From Rhodothalassium salexigens DSM 2132 (GTDB lineage Bacteria > Pseudomonadota > Alphaproteobacteria > Sphingomonadales > Rhodothalassiaceae): a stretch of DNA of 64,000 nucleotides. The stretch is from the NCBI RefSeq assembly GCF_004341375.1, contig NZ_SLXO01000001.1:1-64000 (forward strand). Direction: 5' to 3'. The position numbers and the translations under genes are program-made. Shown piece after piece: positions 45,983 to 54,859 of this stretch (positions within the stretch are counted from its first letter, which is position 1; every line of letters starts with the position of its first letter). A model generated the notes under the pieces. That model did no database searches, had not been told where the DNA came from, and worked only from the letters and a program-made list of their open reading frames with translations.

Positions 45983-46581
45983 GCGTTAAGGTCCTTCAGG
46001 CGCGCCACATAGCGGGCCAGAATGTCGATTTCCAGATTGATCGGGTCGCCGACCCGGGTGCCGCCCAGCGTCGTCTCGGCCTGGGTGTGGGGCACGATAT
46101 TGACCCCGAAGCGGCAGCCGTCGCCGGTGTCTTCCACCTCGTTGACGGTCAGCGACACGCCGTCCCAGGTGATCGACCCCTTGCGCGCAATATAGGGCGC
46201 CAGCGTCTTCGGGGCCAGGGCGGTGAGGCGCACCGAATCACCTTCGGGCGCGCGGCCGACCACCTCGCCGACGCCGTCCACATGGCCGGTGACGATGTGA
46301 CCGCCCAGTTCGTCGCCCACTTTGAGCGCGCGTTCCAGATTGACCGCCTGGCCCGCGTCCCAGTGTCCGAGCGCGGTCGCGCCCAGGGTTTCGGCCGAGG
46401 CGTCGACGGCGAACCAGCCCGCGCCCTTGTCCACGACGGTCAGGCAGACCCCCGAACAGGCCACCGAGGCGCCGACCTCCAGGTGGTCGGTGTCGAAGCG
46501 GGTTTCGATCACAAGGCGCGTGTCGCCGCGCCGCTCGACCGACCGGACGCGGCCCACGTCGGTGACGATGCCGGTAAACAT
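45979..46581 (-). CDS. ribE: Riboflavin synthase, alpha subunit
   Basis: A 200-residue enzyme that dismutates two lumazines to riboflavin. The two lumazine-binding barrels are recognisable: MFTGIVTDVGRV with GVCLTV, and GHIVTGHVDGVGEV with DGVSLTVNEV. The start MFTGIV is diagnostic. It begins six bases after the ribD stop. Confidence 0.97.
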   Translation of the reverse strand: MFTGIVTDVGRVRSVERRGDTRLVIETRFDTDHLEVGASVACSGVCLTVVDKGAGWFAVDASAETLGATALGHWDAGQAVNLERALKVGDELGGHIVTGHVDGVGEVVGRAPEGDSVRLTALAPKTLAPYIARKGSITWDGVSLTVNEVEDTGDGCRFGVNIVPHTQAETTLGGTRVGDPINLEIDILARYVARLKDLNA

Positions 46582-46587
46582 GGGGTC

Positions 46588-47706
46588 TCAAGCCTCCGCT
46601 TTTACATAAGTTTCCAGGGTATCGCCGCCCAGGTCCAGGCGCTCAATGCACGCGAAACGCGGCATATCCGCCAGGGCGTCGAGGCCGAGCGCGGCAATGC
46701 CGGCCAGGCCGTCGCCGCCGATCAGTCCCGCAGCGCGGAACCAGACGATGCGGTCGACCAGGCCGGCGCGGGCGAAGCCGGCGTGGATGGTGCCGCCGCC
46801 TTCGACCAACAGCCGTGTGATGCCCCGTGCCGCCAGTTGGCGCAAGACATCGTGCAGATCGCCGGGGTCGCAGACGTCGAGCCGCGCCACGCCCTTTGGC
46901 AGCGCCGGCCGGTCCGACTCGGTGACGACCAGCGTCGGCGCGGTGCCGTCGAACAGCCGCGCACCGGCGCCCAAGGGGCCGGGGAACCGGCCGCGCCGGT
47001 CGAGCAGCACGCGCACCGGCGCGCGGTCTTCGAGGCCGGCCAGGCGCACGGTGAGGGCGGGGTCGTCGGCGAGGGCGGTGCCCGAGCCGACCAGGATCGC
47101 GTCGTGTTGAGCGCGCAGCAGATGGCCGCGCCGGCGCGCCTGGGGCCCGGTGATCCATTGGCTTTGACCGTTCGCCAGCGCGATCCGCCCGTCGAGGCTG
47201 GTCGCCAGCTTGAGCGTCACCAGGGGCCGCCCGCAGGTCACCCGGGTCAAAAAGCCGGCGCCGACCGCGCGCGCCGCCTGAGCGCCCACGCCCAGCGTCA
47301 GTGCCACCCCGGCGGCGGCGAGCCGCGCCAGGCCGCGCCCGGCGGTGCGCGGGTCGGGGTCTTCAATGGCGACCACCGCGCGCGCGATGCCGGCGGCGAC
47401 CAGCGCGTCGGCGCAGGGTGGGGTGCGGCCATGGTGGGCGCAGGGTTCCAGCGTCACATAGGCGGTGGCGCCGCGGGCGGCGCTGCCGGCCTGGTCGAGT
47501 GCTATGCGTTCGGCGTGCGGTCGGCCGCCGGGCCGGGTCCAGCCGCGGCCGACCACCGCGCCGTCGCGGATCAGCACGCAGCCGACCGCCGGGTTGGGCG
47601 CGGTGCGACCCAGCCCGCGCCGGGCCAGCGCCAGGGCGTGGGCCATGTGGCGGCTGTCGTCGGGGCGGGCGGGGACGAACGTCGGCGGGTCGGCGTCGGC
47701 GTTCAC
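46588..47706 (-). CDS. ribD: Bifunctional riboflavin deaminase/reductase RibD
   Basis: A 372-residue enzyme. The N-terminal deaminase domain has the zinc motif HAERIAL and [14 protein letters not shown]. The C-terminal reductase domain has [25 protein letters not shown] and [13 protein letters not shown]. The start is a GTG at 47706, overlapping the nrdR stop (GTGA). The first 20 residues are variable and an internal ATG could also serve. Confidence 0.95.
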   Translation of the reverse strand: MNADADPPTFVPARPDDSRHMAHALALARRGLGRTAPNPAVGCVLIRDGAVVGRGWTRPGGRPHAERIALDQAGSAARGATAYVTLEPCAHHGRTPPCADALVAAGIARAVVAIEDPDPRTAGRGLARLAAAGVALTLGVGAQAARAVGAGFLTRVTCGRPLVTLKLATSLDGRIALANGQSQWITGPQARRRGHLLRAQHDAILVGSGTALADDPALTVRLAGLEDRAPVRVLLDRRGRFPGPLGAGARLFDGTAPTLVVTESDRPALPKGVARLDVCDPGDLHDVLRQLAARGITRLLVEGGGTIHAGFARAGLVDRIVWFRAAGLIGGDGLAGIAALGLDALADMPRFACIERLDLGGDTLETYVKAEA

Positions 47707-48176
47707 GCGTCGTCCGCCCGGTCGTCGCCGCCGGCCATGGTGTCGAGGAACTTTTCGAAATCGTCGACCTGGCGGAAATTGCGATAGACCGAGGCGTAGC
47801 GCACATAGGCCACCTGATCGAGGCCGGCGAGCGCCTGCATGATCTGTTCGCCGATGGTCTCGGACGGGATATCGCTTTCGCCCATGGATTCGAGTCGCCG
47901 GACCAGTTTGTTCAGCGCGCGTTCGACCAGATCCGGGTCGACCGGCCGCTTGCGCAGCGCGATGTCGATGGAGCGTTGCAATTTGTCGCGGTCGAACGGC
48001 ACCCGCCGGCCGTTGCGCTTGACCACATAGAGTTCCCGCAGTTGCACGCGCTCGAAGGTGGTGAACCGGCCGCCGCATTCGGGACAATAGCGCCGCCGTC
48101 GCACCGCCGCCCGGTCGTCGGTGGGCCGCGAATCCTTCACTTGCGTGTCGTCGTGCTGACAGAACGGGCAGCGCAT
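47703..48176 (-). CDS. nrdR: Transcriptional repressor NrdR
   Basis: A 157-residue repressor of ribonucleotide reductase genes. The zinc ribbon at the N-terminus has CPFC and CPEC pairs ([29 protein letters not shown]). The ATP-cone domain follows ([18 protein letters not shown] and onward). The gene lies between glyA and ribD, as in many alphaproteobacteria. A large palindrome with an ATATAT centre lies upstream. Confidence 0.97.
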   Translation of the reverse strand: MRCPFCQHDDTQVKDSRPTDDRAAVRRRRYCPECGGRFTTFERVQLRELYVVKRNGRRVPFDRDKLQRSIDIALRKRPVDPDLVERALNKLVRRLESMGESDIPSETIGEQIMQALAGLDQVAYVRYASVYRNFRQVDDFEKFLDTMAGGDDRADDA

Positions 48177-48263
48177 CGGAAACCTCTCCAGGGGGCGGGT
48201 CCAGGGCGGGGATGGCGCACCACGCGCGCGGGCGCTCGCACGCAGGCCGGTCCCGAAACGACA

Positions 48264-48300
48264 CCAGGGCGCACCCCCATATATAGGGGGTACGCCCTGG
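48264..48300. promoter_or_regulatory. Large palindrome between glyA and nrdR
   Basis: An inverted repeat of two nested stems. The outer one is CCAGGGCG with CGCCCTGG (8 bp, perfect), and the inner one is ACCCCC with GGGGGT around an ATATATA centre. It has no T-run on either side. It lies 88-124 bp upstream of nrdR and 24 bp after the glyA stop. It could be a terminator, or an operator with an AT core like the NrdR box. Confidence 0.55.
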
Positions 48301-48323
48301 CGGTCACCCACGTCCAGCCCTGT

Positions 48324-49637
48324 TTAGGCGAGGTCGGGGTAGATCGGGAAGCGCTTGCACAAGCTTTCCACCTTGGCGCGGACGCTGGCTTCGGCCGCGG
48401 CATTGTCTTCCGGATTGTCGCGCAGACCGTCGAGCGCCTCGGTGATCAGGTCGGCGATGTCGCGGAATTCGGCGATGCCGAAGCCGCGCGTGGTGCCCGC
48501 CGGGGTGCCGAGCCGGATGCCGGAGGTGATGAACGGCTTTTCCGGGTCGAACGGCACGCCGTTCTTGTTGCAGGTGATGTGCGCGCGTTCCAGCGCCTCG
48601 TCGGCGGCCTTGCCGGTGATGCCCTTGGGCCGCAGGTCGACCAGCACGATATGGTTGTCGGTGCCGCCGGTGACCACATCGAAGCCGTTTTCCTTCAGCC
48701 GCCCGGCCAACGCGCGGGCGTTCTCGACCACCGCCTTGGCATAGGTCTTGAACTCGGGTTGCAGGGCCTCGCCGAACGCCACCGCCTTGCCGGCGATGGC
48801 GTGCATCAAGGGGCCGCCCTGATTGCCCGGGAACACCGCCGAGTTGATCTTCTTGGCCAGCTTGGCGTCGTCGGTCAGGATCATGCCGCCGCGCGGACCG
48901 CGCAGGGTCTTGTGGGTGGTGGTGGTGGCCACATGGGCGTGCGGGAACGGGCTCGGATGCTGGCCGCCGGCGACCAGGCCGGCGAAGTGTGCCATGTCGA
49001 CCATGAACCAGGCGCCGACCTCGTCGGCCAGCTTGCGAAACCGGGCGAAGTCCCAGGTCCGGGCATAGGCACTGCCGCCGGCGATGATCAGCTTGGGCTT
49101 GTGTTCGCGCGCCAGGGCCTCGACCTGGTCATAATCGATCAGGCCGTCATCTTTGCGCACGCCGTATTGCACGGCATTGAACCATTTACCCGAGATATTG
49201 GGGGCCGCGCCGTGGGTCAGGTGGCCACCGGCGTCGAGCGACATGCCGAGGATGGTGTCGCCCGGTTGCAGCAGCGCCAGCGTCACCGCGCCATTGGCCT
49301 GGGCGCCCGAATGGGGCTGGACGTTGGCATGGGCGCAGCCGAACAGCTGGCAGGCGCGGTCCTGGGCCAGTTGTTCGGCGATGTCGACGAACTGGCAGCC
49401 CTGATAATAGCGCTTGCCGGGATAGCCCTCGGCATATTTGTTGGTCAGCACCGAGCCCTGGGCTTCCAGAACCGCGCGGCTGACGATGTTTTCCGAGGCG
49501 ATCAGTTCGATCTGCGTCTGTTGACGCGTCAATTCCTTGTCGAGGGCATCCTTCACGGCCGGGTCCGCGTCGGCCAGGCCCTTGGTGAAGAAGCCGCTGG
49601 CCTGAGGGTCGGGGGTGTTGCTCTCGGCGAGGCTCAT
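48324..49637 (-). CDS. glyA: Serine hydroxymethyltransferase
   Basis: A 437-residue PLP enzyme producing glycine and methylene-tetrahydrofolate from serine. The pyridoxal Lys is in [17 protein letters not shown]. Other motifs are [49 protein letters not shown] and the C-terminal [17 protein letters not shown]. Length is normal. It lies downstream of rpiB with an 88-bp gap. Confidence 0.98.
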   Translation of the reverse strand: MSLAESNTPDPQASGFFTKGLADADPAVKDALDKELTRQQTQIELIASENIVSRAVLEAQGSVLTNKYAEGYPGKRYYQGCQFVDIAEQLAQDRACQLFGCAHANVQPHSGAQANGAVTLALLQPGDTILGMSLDAGGHLTHGAAPNISGKWFNAVQYGVRKDDGLIDYDQVEALAREHKPKLIIAGGSAYARTWDFARFRKLADEVGAWFMVDMAHFAGLVAGGQHPSPFPHAHVATTTTHKTLRGPRGGMILTDDAKLAKKINSAVFPGNQGGPLMHAIAGKAVAFGEALQPEFKTYAKAVVENARALAGRLKENGFDVVTGGTDNHIVLVDLRPKGITGKAADEALERAHITCNKNGVPFDPEKPFITSGIRLGTPAGTTRGFGIAEFRDIADLITEALDGLRDNPEDNAAAEASVRAKVESLCKRFPIYPDLA

Positions 49638-49725
49638 ACGTGTCTCCTGCGTTGGGTCTATCGGGGCGGCCGCGGGGGTGATCCGGCGCGGCCGGTCGGC
49701 GCGGGCTGGCCCGCGCCGGTCTGGA

Positions 49726-50169
49726 TCAGGGGGTGCCGGTCAGCTTGTCCACCCGGCGGGCGTGGCGACCGCCTTCGAAGGCGGTGGCCAGGAAGCGGTC
49801 CAGGCAGGCCCGCGCCGTCTCGGAGTCGATCAGGCGGGCGCCCAGGGCGAGGATGTTGGCGTCGTTGTGCTGGCGGGCCAGTTCGGCCGCTTCGGCGGTC
49901 GACACCAGAGCCGCCCGCACCGCCGGGTTGCGGTTGGCGGCGATCGAAATACCGATGCCCGACCCGCAAACGGCAACGCCGAACTGCGCCTTGCCGGTGG
50001 CCACATGGTCGGCCAGCGCCCGGCCGTAGTCGGGATAGTCCACCGACTCGCCGTCATGGGTGCCCAGGTCTTCGACCGGATAGCCGGCATGGCGCAGATG
50101 GTCGGCCAGCATGTTCTTCAAAGTCACGCCCGCATGATCGGCGGCCATGGCGATCGATGGCTTGGTCAT
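49726..50169 (-). CDS. rpiB: Ribose 5-phosphate isomerase B
   Basis: A 147-residue LacAB/RpiB enzyme interconverting ribose 5- and ribulose 5-phosphate. Active-site features are [11 protein letters not shown] at the N-terminus, the catalytic Cys in [18 protein letters not shown], and the [14 protein letters not shown] block. The ATG at 50169 gives normal length. The rpiB-glyA pair is common in this class. Confidence 0.95.
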   Translation of the reverse strand: MTKPSIAMAADHAGVTLKNMLADHLRHAGYPVEDLGTHDGESVDYPDYGRALADHVATGKAQFGVAVCGSGIGISIAANRNPAVRAALVSTAEAAELARQHNDANILALGARLIDSETARACLDRFLATAFEGGRHARRVDKLTGTP

Positions 50170-50592
50170 CGACGAAAATGTCCTTCTGGTCCTTCGCGTT
50201 TCATGGCCCGCAGCGGACGATCCATTCGATGCGATCGACCCGGCGTGCCGGCCGGCGGCAAACACAGATGAAGTGGTTGCGTCAGCGCACGGCCGCGACC
50301 GCAAGCGCTCAATCGTTGCGGCCCCGCGTCGCCCCGGTGGTGCATAGAGGTAGCACAGCTTTCGCCAAAAGGCCAAACCGCGTTGCCCGACCGCGTCGAG
50401 CGCGGCGAAACTGGGTTATGGGAACGAAAACAAAGCCGGAAACCTTAAAAAATTTGTCCAGACCCCGTGTAGATCCGATGAATTACCCTAGTGATCGTCG
50501 CGACCAACTAGCTGATGATTTTAGCTTGAAAACAGACACGATGCGCATATACTTCAGTCAAGATTGTTCGCCGTCCGATGAACGTGGGTGCC
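50170..50592. other. Intergenic region with AT-rich part before mucR
   Basis: No gene is supported over about 420 bp. From about 50400 the sequence becomes clearly AT-rich (for example CCTTAAAAAATTTGTCC near 50440). This is the composition expected of an MucR-type autoregulated promoter. No classic hexamer pair stands out. Confidence 0.5.
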
Positions 50593-51036
50593 ATGACAGA
50601 CAGTAAGAAAACGTCGCTTGCCAGTGAAAACACGCTTCAATACGCAACTGATATCGTCACCGCGTATGTGAGCAACAATCCGTTGCCGCCGAGCGAACTG
50701 CCTGCCATCATTCAAAGTACGCACGACATGCTGTCCAAGCTGGCGGCAGGGCAGGCGACGGTCGAGGAAGAAGCGCCCAAGCCGGCGGTGCCGATCAAGA
50801 AGTCGATCACCAACGACTATCTGATCTGTCTCGAAGACGGCAAAAAGCTCAAGATGCTCAAGCGTTACTTGCGGTCACGCTACAATATGTCGCCGGAAGA
50901 GTATCGCGCCAAGTGGAACCTGCCGCCCGACTACCCGATGGTCGCGCCGAGCTACGCCGCCAAACGCAGCGAGTTCGCCAAGGAAATCGGCCTGGGTCGC
51001 GGCGGGCGCGGCAAGTCCAAGCGCGACACCGCCTGA
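50593..51036 (+). CDS. MucR/Ros-type transcriptional regulator with an atypical zinc finger
   Basis: A 147-residue protein of the MucR family, global DNA-binding regulators of alphaproteobacteria. The C-terminal domain keeps YLICLEDGKKLKMLKRYLRSRY then NMSPEEYRAKWNLPPDYPMVAP, the family signature. In normal members the helix reads LKRHLxTHYNM with His ligands. Here these positions are Tyr92 and Arg96, and the second Cys position is Asp82; only Cys79 remains. DNA binding without zinc, or a different stabilising core, is implied. ATG 50593 was chosen; an in-frame ATG at 50578 would add five residues. Confidence 0.88.
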   Translation: MTDSKKTSLASENTLQYATDIVTAYVSNNPLPPSELPAIIQSTHDMLSKLAAGQATVEEEAPKPAVPIKKSITNDYLICLEDGKKLKMLKRYLRSRYNMSPEEYRAKWNLPPDYPMVAPSYAAKRSEFAKEIGLGRGGRGKSKRDTA

Positions 51037-51344
51037 GCCACCGGCACCCGATCTCCCGGCGCTTGGCCCCGTCTGGACGGGACGCCCGCGCGGGCCCCAT
51101 AGCGCAACGCCCTGGCACCGGTAAGCCGTGTCGTCCCGCCTAACCTGGGGGGCTTGGCGACCGGGCTATCGGCGTGGGGTGGTTGGCGCTTGTGGCTGCA
51201 CCGCACGCGTTCGCGGCGCTTTCGGTCGGCGAGCGTCGCCAAGCGGAGGCGGGGTCGATCACGTGCCGGGCCGCCGAGCCGGGCGGGAGCCGTCGGGCCG
51301 GACGTAGATGATATGGCCCCGAAACGATGCCCGCGCCGGCTGGC
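51037..51344. other. Intergenic region, no gene seen
   Basis: Three hundred GC-rich bases between converging genes. Both-strand frames lack any recognisable product. Confidence 0.45.
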
Positions 51345-51557
51345 TCAGGAGCGAGGCTTGAGCCGCCCCGCTTCGCGTTCCTTGGCGATCCGGTATTCCA
51401 GCTTGCGCACCGCCACGTTGGTCATGTGGCGTTCGGAATGGTGCACCGAGCCCACAGTGGAGACCTCGATATTGGTCACCGGGTCGATCGCCGAGACCTT
51501 TACCGCCGTGCCCATCTGCACGAATTCAATGATGTAGCCTTGCTGGTTCTTGCCCAT
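51345..51557 (-). CDS. Small conserved protein, DUF6898-like
   Basis: A 70-residue protein resembling short alphaproteobacterial proteins of DUF6898. It has an amphipathic beta pattern (IIEFVQMGTAVKVSAIDPVT) followed by a short helix of charged residues (NVAVRKLEYRIAKEREAG). No motif suggests an enzyme. The ATG at 51557 follows a Gly/Pro-rich, non-conserved upstream frame and is the natural start. It lies downstream of hemA on the same strand. Confidence 0.6.
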   Translation of the reverse strand: MGKNQQGYIIEFVQMGTAVKVSAIDPVTNIEVSTVGSVHHSERHMTNVAVRKLEYRIAKEREAGRLKPRS

Positions 51558-51833
51558 GCCGGGTTCACTTCCAGGCTCATGACCGCCGACCGCCGAGCCC
51601 TGGGTTACCGGGCGCCGCGCCGCGACACCACCCCTTTCACCCGCAAGATGACCCGGCCGGGTGGGCCGGGCAAGCCTTGAAACACGGCTGATCGACCTTA
51701 ACGCCGCCAGGGAAGCTGGCGGCAAAGACGGAGCGTCGCCAAGGGCGCACCCGTCGCTTGACCGATCCCGCGACGGCGTGGCGGCCGTTGTCGGGCGGGG
51801 CAGCGGCGTTACCGGTGCGCCGGGCGGCGGGGT

Positions 51834-53078
51834 TCAAGCGGCGCGACGTTGCAGCCCCAGCTCGTGCCACGCCTGCTTCAAGGCGCCGATCAGATGGTCG
51901 ATCATGGCGTCGCTGTGGCACGGCCCCGGGGTCAGGCGCAACCGCTCGGTGCCCTTGGGCACGGTGGGATAGTTGATCGGCTGCACGTAGATGCGGTGTT
52001 CGTGCAGCAGAAGGTCGGTCAGCCGTTTGCACTTCACCGGATCGCCCACCAGCAGCGGCACGATGTGGCTTTCGGAATCCATGACCGGAAAGCCTTCGTC
52101 GCGCAGGCGCTGTTTCAGCGTCGCGGCGCGTTCCTGGTGCTGGTCTCGCTCGACGCCGCTTTCCTTCAGGTGACGGATCGAGGCCAGCGCGCCGGCGGCA
52201 AGCGCCGGGGCCAGCGCGGTGGTGAAGATGAAGCTCGACGCATAGCTGCGGATCACGTCCACCAGATTGGTCGACGCGGTGATGTAGCCGCCCATGATGC
52301 CGAACGCCTTGCCAAGCGTGCCCTCGATCACGTCGAGCCGGTGCATCAGCCCGTCGCGGTCGGCGATACCGCCGCCGCGCGGGCCGTAAAGCCCCACGGC
52401 GTGAACTTCGTCCAGATAGGTGATCGCGCCATAGGCGTCGGCCAGATCGCAGATCTCGGCGATCGGCGCGATGTCGCCGTCCATGGAATAGACCGATTCG
52501 AAGGCGATGATCTTGGGCGCGTCGGCGGGTGCATCGGCCAGCAGGGCTTCCAGGTGCGCCGTGTCATTGTGGCGGAAGATGCGCTTTTCCGCCCGGCTGT
52601 GACGGATGCCCTGGATCATCGAGGCGTGGTTCAACTCGTCGGAAAAGACGATGCAGCCGGGCATCACAGACGCCAGCGTCGACAGCGTCGCCTCGTTGGA
52701 AATGTAGCCCGAGGTGAAAATGAGAGCGGCTTCCTTGCCGTGCAGATCCGCCAGCTCGCGTTCCAACAGCACATGATAGTGGTTGGTGCCGGCGATGTTG
52801 CGGGTGCCGCCGGCGCCGGCACCGCATTCGTCGAGCGCTTCGTGCATGGCGGCCAGCACCTTCGAGTGTTCGCCCATGCCCAGATAGTCGTTTGAGCACC
52901 AGACGGCGACGGTACGATTGTCGGCAGCACGCTCGCCGCCTGCCGTTCGGCCGTCATAATGCGTCGCCATGGGGAAATTGCCCCGGCGCCGCTTGATGTC
53001 GGCGAACTGGCGGTACCGGCCCTCATCCTGAAGGGCCTTGATCGCGTCGTTGAAGACCTTGTCGTAATCCATCGCCAT
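51834..53078 (-). CDS. hemA: 5-aminolevulinate synthase (ALAS)
   Basis: A 414-residue PLP enzyme condensing glycine and succinyl-CoA, the first step of haem synthesis in alphaproteobacteria (Shemin pathway). The PLP Lys is in [14 protein letters not shown], with [38 protein letters not shown] and [12 protein letters not shown] as landmarks. The first ATG of MAMDYD at 53078 is used; an ATG two codons later also fits. A TTGAG-CTCG-ATCAA site lies about 110 bp upstream. Confidence 0.97.
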   Translation of the reverse strand: MAMDYDKVFNDAIKALQDEGRYRQFADIKRRRGNFPMATHYDGRTAGGERAADNRTVAVWCSNDYLGMGEHSKVLAAMHEALDECGAGAGGTRNIAGTNHYHVLLERELADLHGKEAALIFTSGYISNEATLSTLASVMPGCIVFSDELNHASMIQGIRHSRAEKRIFRHNDTAHLEALLADAPADAPKIIAFESVYSMDGDIAPIAEICDLADAYGAITYLDEVHAVGLYGPRGGGIADRDGLMHRLDVIEGTLGKAFGIMGGYITASTNLVDVIRSYASSFIFTTALAPALAAGALASIRHLKESGVERDQHQERAATLKQRLRDEGFPVMDSESHIVPLLVGDPVKCKRLTDLLLHEHRIYVQPINYPTVPKGTERLRLTPGPCHSDAMIDHLIGALKQAWHELGLQRRAA

Positions 53079-53188
53079 GTTTGACGCTCCACTTACACCC
53101 CGCTGATATAGAGCGACGGGGCGCGCCGGTCCATCCCACCCGCTAAGGGGCACATTGGCGCAGTCTAGAAGCGCCGGTGCGGCCCGCT

Positions 53189-53202
53189 TTGATCGAGCTC
53201 AA
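53189..53202 (-). promoter_or_regulatory. Candidate FNR/FixK box upstream of hemA
   Basis: TTGAGCTCGATCAA on the minus strand differs from TTGAT-N4-ATCAA at one of ten defined bases. It lies between hemA and the marR stop, about 117 bp from the hemA start. FNR/FixK control of hemA is known in other alphaproteobacteria. Confidence 0.55.
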
Positions 53203-53244
53203 ATACGTGATCGGCGGGAAACCGGATCGACTCCGACCCGGCGG

Positions 53245-53760
53245 TCACAGCGAGAACCGCAGCTTGTCCGACCAATAGCGTTCGATATTGCGCAGGTTGC
53301 GGCGCAGCCCGCGCAGATCCTCCACCGAGATCAACTGGTCGCTGAGCAATTCCTCAAGGTCCTGCTCATACAGCGTGTCGATCACCCGGCACACCTGTTT
53401 GCCCTGGTCGGTCACCGAGATGCGCACGGCGCGGCGGTCGTGTTCGGCCCGCTCGTGCGACAGATAGCCCAGTTCGACCAGCTTTTTGAGGTTGTAGGAG
53501 ACGTTCGAGCCCAGATAATAGCCGCGGGTCTTGAGCTCGCCGGCGGTCGTTTCGCTGTCGCCGATGTTATAGATCAGCAGCGCCTGGACGGCGTTGAGCT
53601 CGGACAGCCCCTCACGGTCGAGCGTCTCCTTGATCACGTCGAGCATCCGGCGGTGCAACCGTTCGACCAGCAGCAGGCAGTCGAGGAACAGCACCTTGCT
53701 GCGGTCTTCCGGCAACTCCTCCCCGACGAGATTGGCCGAGGGCGCCTGAGGTTTGGTCAT
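53245..53760 (-). CDS. MarR-family transcriptional regulator
   Basis: A 171-residue winged-helix repressor. The recognition region is TAGELKTRGYYLGSNVSYNL, then KKLVELGYLSHERAEHDRRAVRISVT, including the typical DRR wing. An N-terminal dimerisation helix precedes it. It is followed by hemA on the same strand and preceded by an ATTAG...CTAAT inverted repeat. Its targets are unknown; the neighbouring amino-acid catabolism genes are candidates. Confidence 0.9.
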   Translation of the reverse strand: MTKPQAPSANLVGEELPEDRSKVLFLDCLLLVERLHRRMLDVIKETLDREGLSELNAVQALLIYNIGDSETTAGELKTRGYYLGSNVSYNLKKLVELGYLSHERAEHDRRAVRISVTDQGKQVCRVIDTLYEQDLEELLSDQLISVEDLRGLRRNLRNIERYWSDKLRFSL

Positions 53761-53804
53761 CGTCTCGCTCCAGCATCGTTCTTGGCGGGCCCGTTCGGTC
53801 GCAA

Positions 53805-53824
53805 ATTAGGTCGTTTTCTCTAAT
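53805..53824. promoter_or_regulatory. ATTAG/CTAAT inverted repeat upstream of marR
   Basis: ATTAG and CTAAT are separated by ten bases, 45 bp upstream of the marR start. Similar half-sites occur in the palindrome before the indolepyruvate oxidoreductase gene. Confidence 0.35.
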
Positions 53825-53890
53825 AGTCTTTTAAGGCAATCGGAAAACGTCGCCGAAGATATCGCGTCTGGGAAGTAGGGCGGGGCCGGA

Positions 53891-54790
53891 CTACAAGTCC
53901 TTGCTGAGCTTTTTGAAGATCGCCGAGAAGTCCAGTCCGCCATGACCCTCGTCGCGCATCTGATCGTAAAGCCCGCGCGCCGCCGACCCCAGCGGCGTTT
54001 CGGCGCCGGTCCGATCGGCGGCATCGAGGGCCAGATGCAGGTCCTTGCTCATCAGGTCGATGGCGAAGCCGGGCGCATAGTCGCGGTTGGCGGGGCTTGC
54101 CGGCACTGGCCCGGGCACCGGGCAGTAGCTGGTCAGCGACCAGCACTGGCCCGAGGCGGTCGAGGCGATGTCGAACAGGCGCTGGCGGTCGAGGCCGAGC
54201 TTGTCGGCGAGCGCGAATGCCTCGGCCGTGCCGATCATCGAGATCGCCAGCAGCATATTGTTGCACATCTTGGCCGCCTGGCCGGTGCCCGCGGCGCCGG
54301 CGTGGACCACGTTGCGACCCATGCTCTCCAACAGCGGCTTGGCGCGGGAGAATGCCAGGTCGGTGCCGCCGACCATGAAGGTGAGCGTGCCGGCCTCGGC
54401 ACCGCCGACGCCGCCCGACACCGGCGCATCGACGAAATCGAAGCCCCGGGCCGTGGTCTGGGCGGCCACGTCGGCAGCGGTTTCCACGTCGATGGTCGAA
54501 CAATCGATGAACTGGGTCCGCTCGGCGGCGTGGTGGATGACACCGTCACCGTCGTCCGCGCCCAGATAGACGGCGCGCACATGAGATCCCTGTGGCAACA
54601 TGGTGACGACCGCCTCGGCGTCGCGCACCGCCTCGGCCAGGTCCCGCACGGGCTGGCCGCCGGCGGCCTCGAACCGGGCCAGCGCATCGGCCGACAGATC
54701 AAGCCCGCGCACCCGGTGCCCGGCCTTGATCAGATTGCGTGCCATGGGCAGCCCCATGCGACCGAGCCCGATGAATGCGATGGTGGTCAT
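53891..54790 (-). CDS. mmsB: 3-hydroxyisobutyrate dehydrogenase
   Basis: A 299-residue beta-hydroxyacid dehydrogenase in valine breakdown, oxidising 3-hydroxyisobutyrate with NAD+. The Rossmann motif is IAFIGLGRMGLPMARNL, the substrate loop is DAPVSGGVGGAEAGTLTFMVGG, and the catalytic Lys lies in GTGQAAKMCNNM. The C-terminal DLMSKDLHLAL matches. The ATG at 54790 gives the usual N-terminus. It follows the 3-hydroxyisobutyryl-CoA hydrolase gene, the preceding step. Confidence 0.95.
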   Translation of the reverse strand: MTTIAFIGLGRMGLPMARNLIKAGHRVRGLDLSADALARFEAAGGQPVRDLAEAVRDAEAVVTMLPQGSHVRAVYLGADDGDGVIHHAAERTQFIDCSTIDVETAADVAAQTTARGFDFVDAPVSGGVGGAEAGTLTFMVGGTDLAFSRAKPLLESMGRNVVHAGAAGTGQAAKMCNNMLLAISMIGTAEAFALADKLGLDRQRLFDIASTASGQCWSLTSYCPVPGPVPASPANRDYAPGFAIDLMSKDLHLALDAADRTGAETPLGSAARGLYDQMRDEGHGGLDFSAIFKKLSKDL

Positions 54791-54859
54791 GGCCTTGTCT
54801 TCCCCCAAATGGATCGTTGGCGGCGGCCGCTTATTCGGCCGCTCGTTGTGATCGCTCGA

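Noticed and set aside
47700-49725. An FMN riboswitch controlling the rib genes
   Set aside because: No RFN-type core is visible before ribD, nrdR or glyA; the rib genes sit inside a longer housekeeping unit.
47301-50606. An 1101-codon open frame on the + strand
   Set aside because: It lies opposite ribD, nrdR, glyA and rpiB, has no family features and is a composition artefact.
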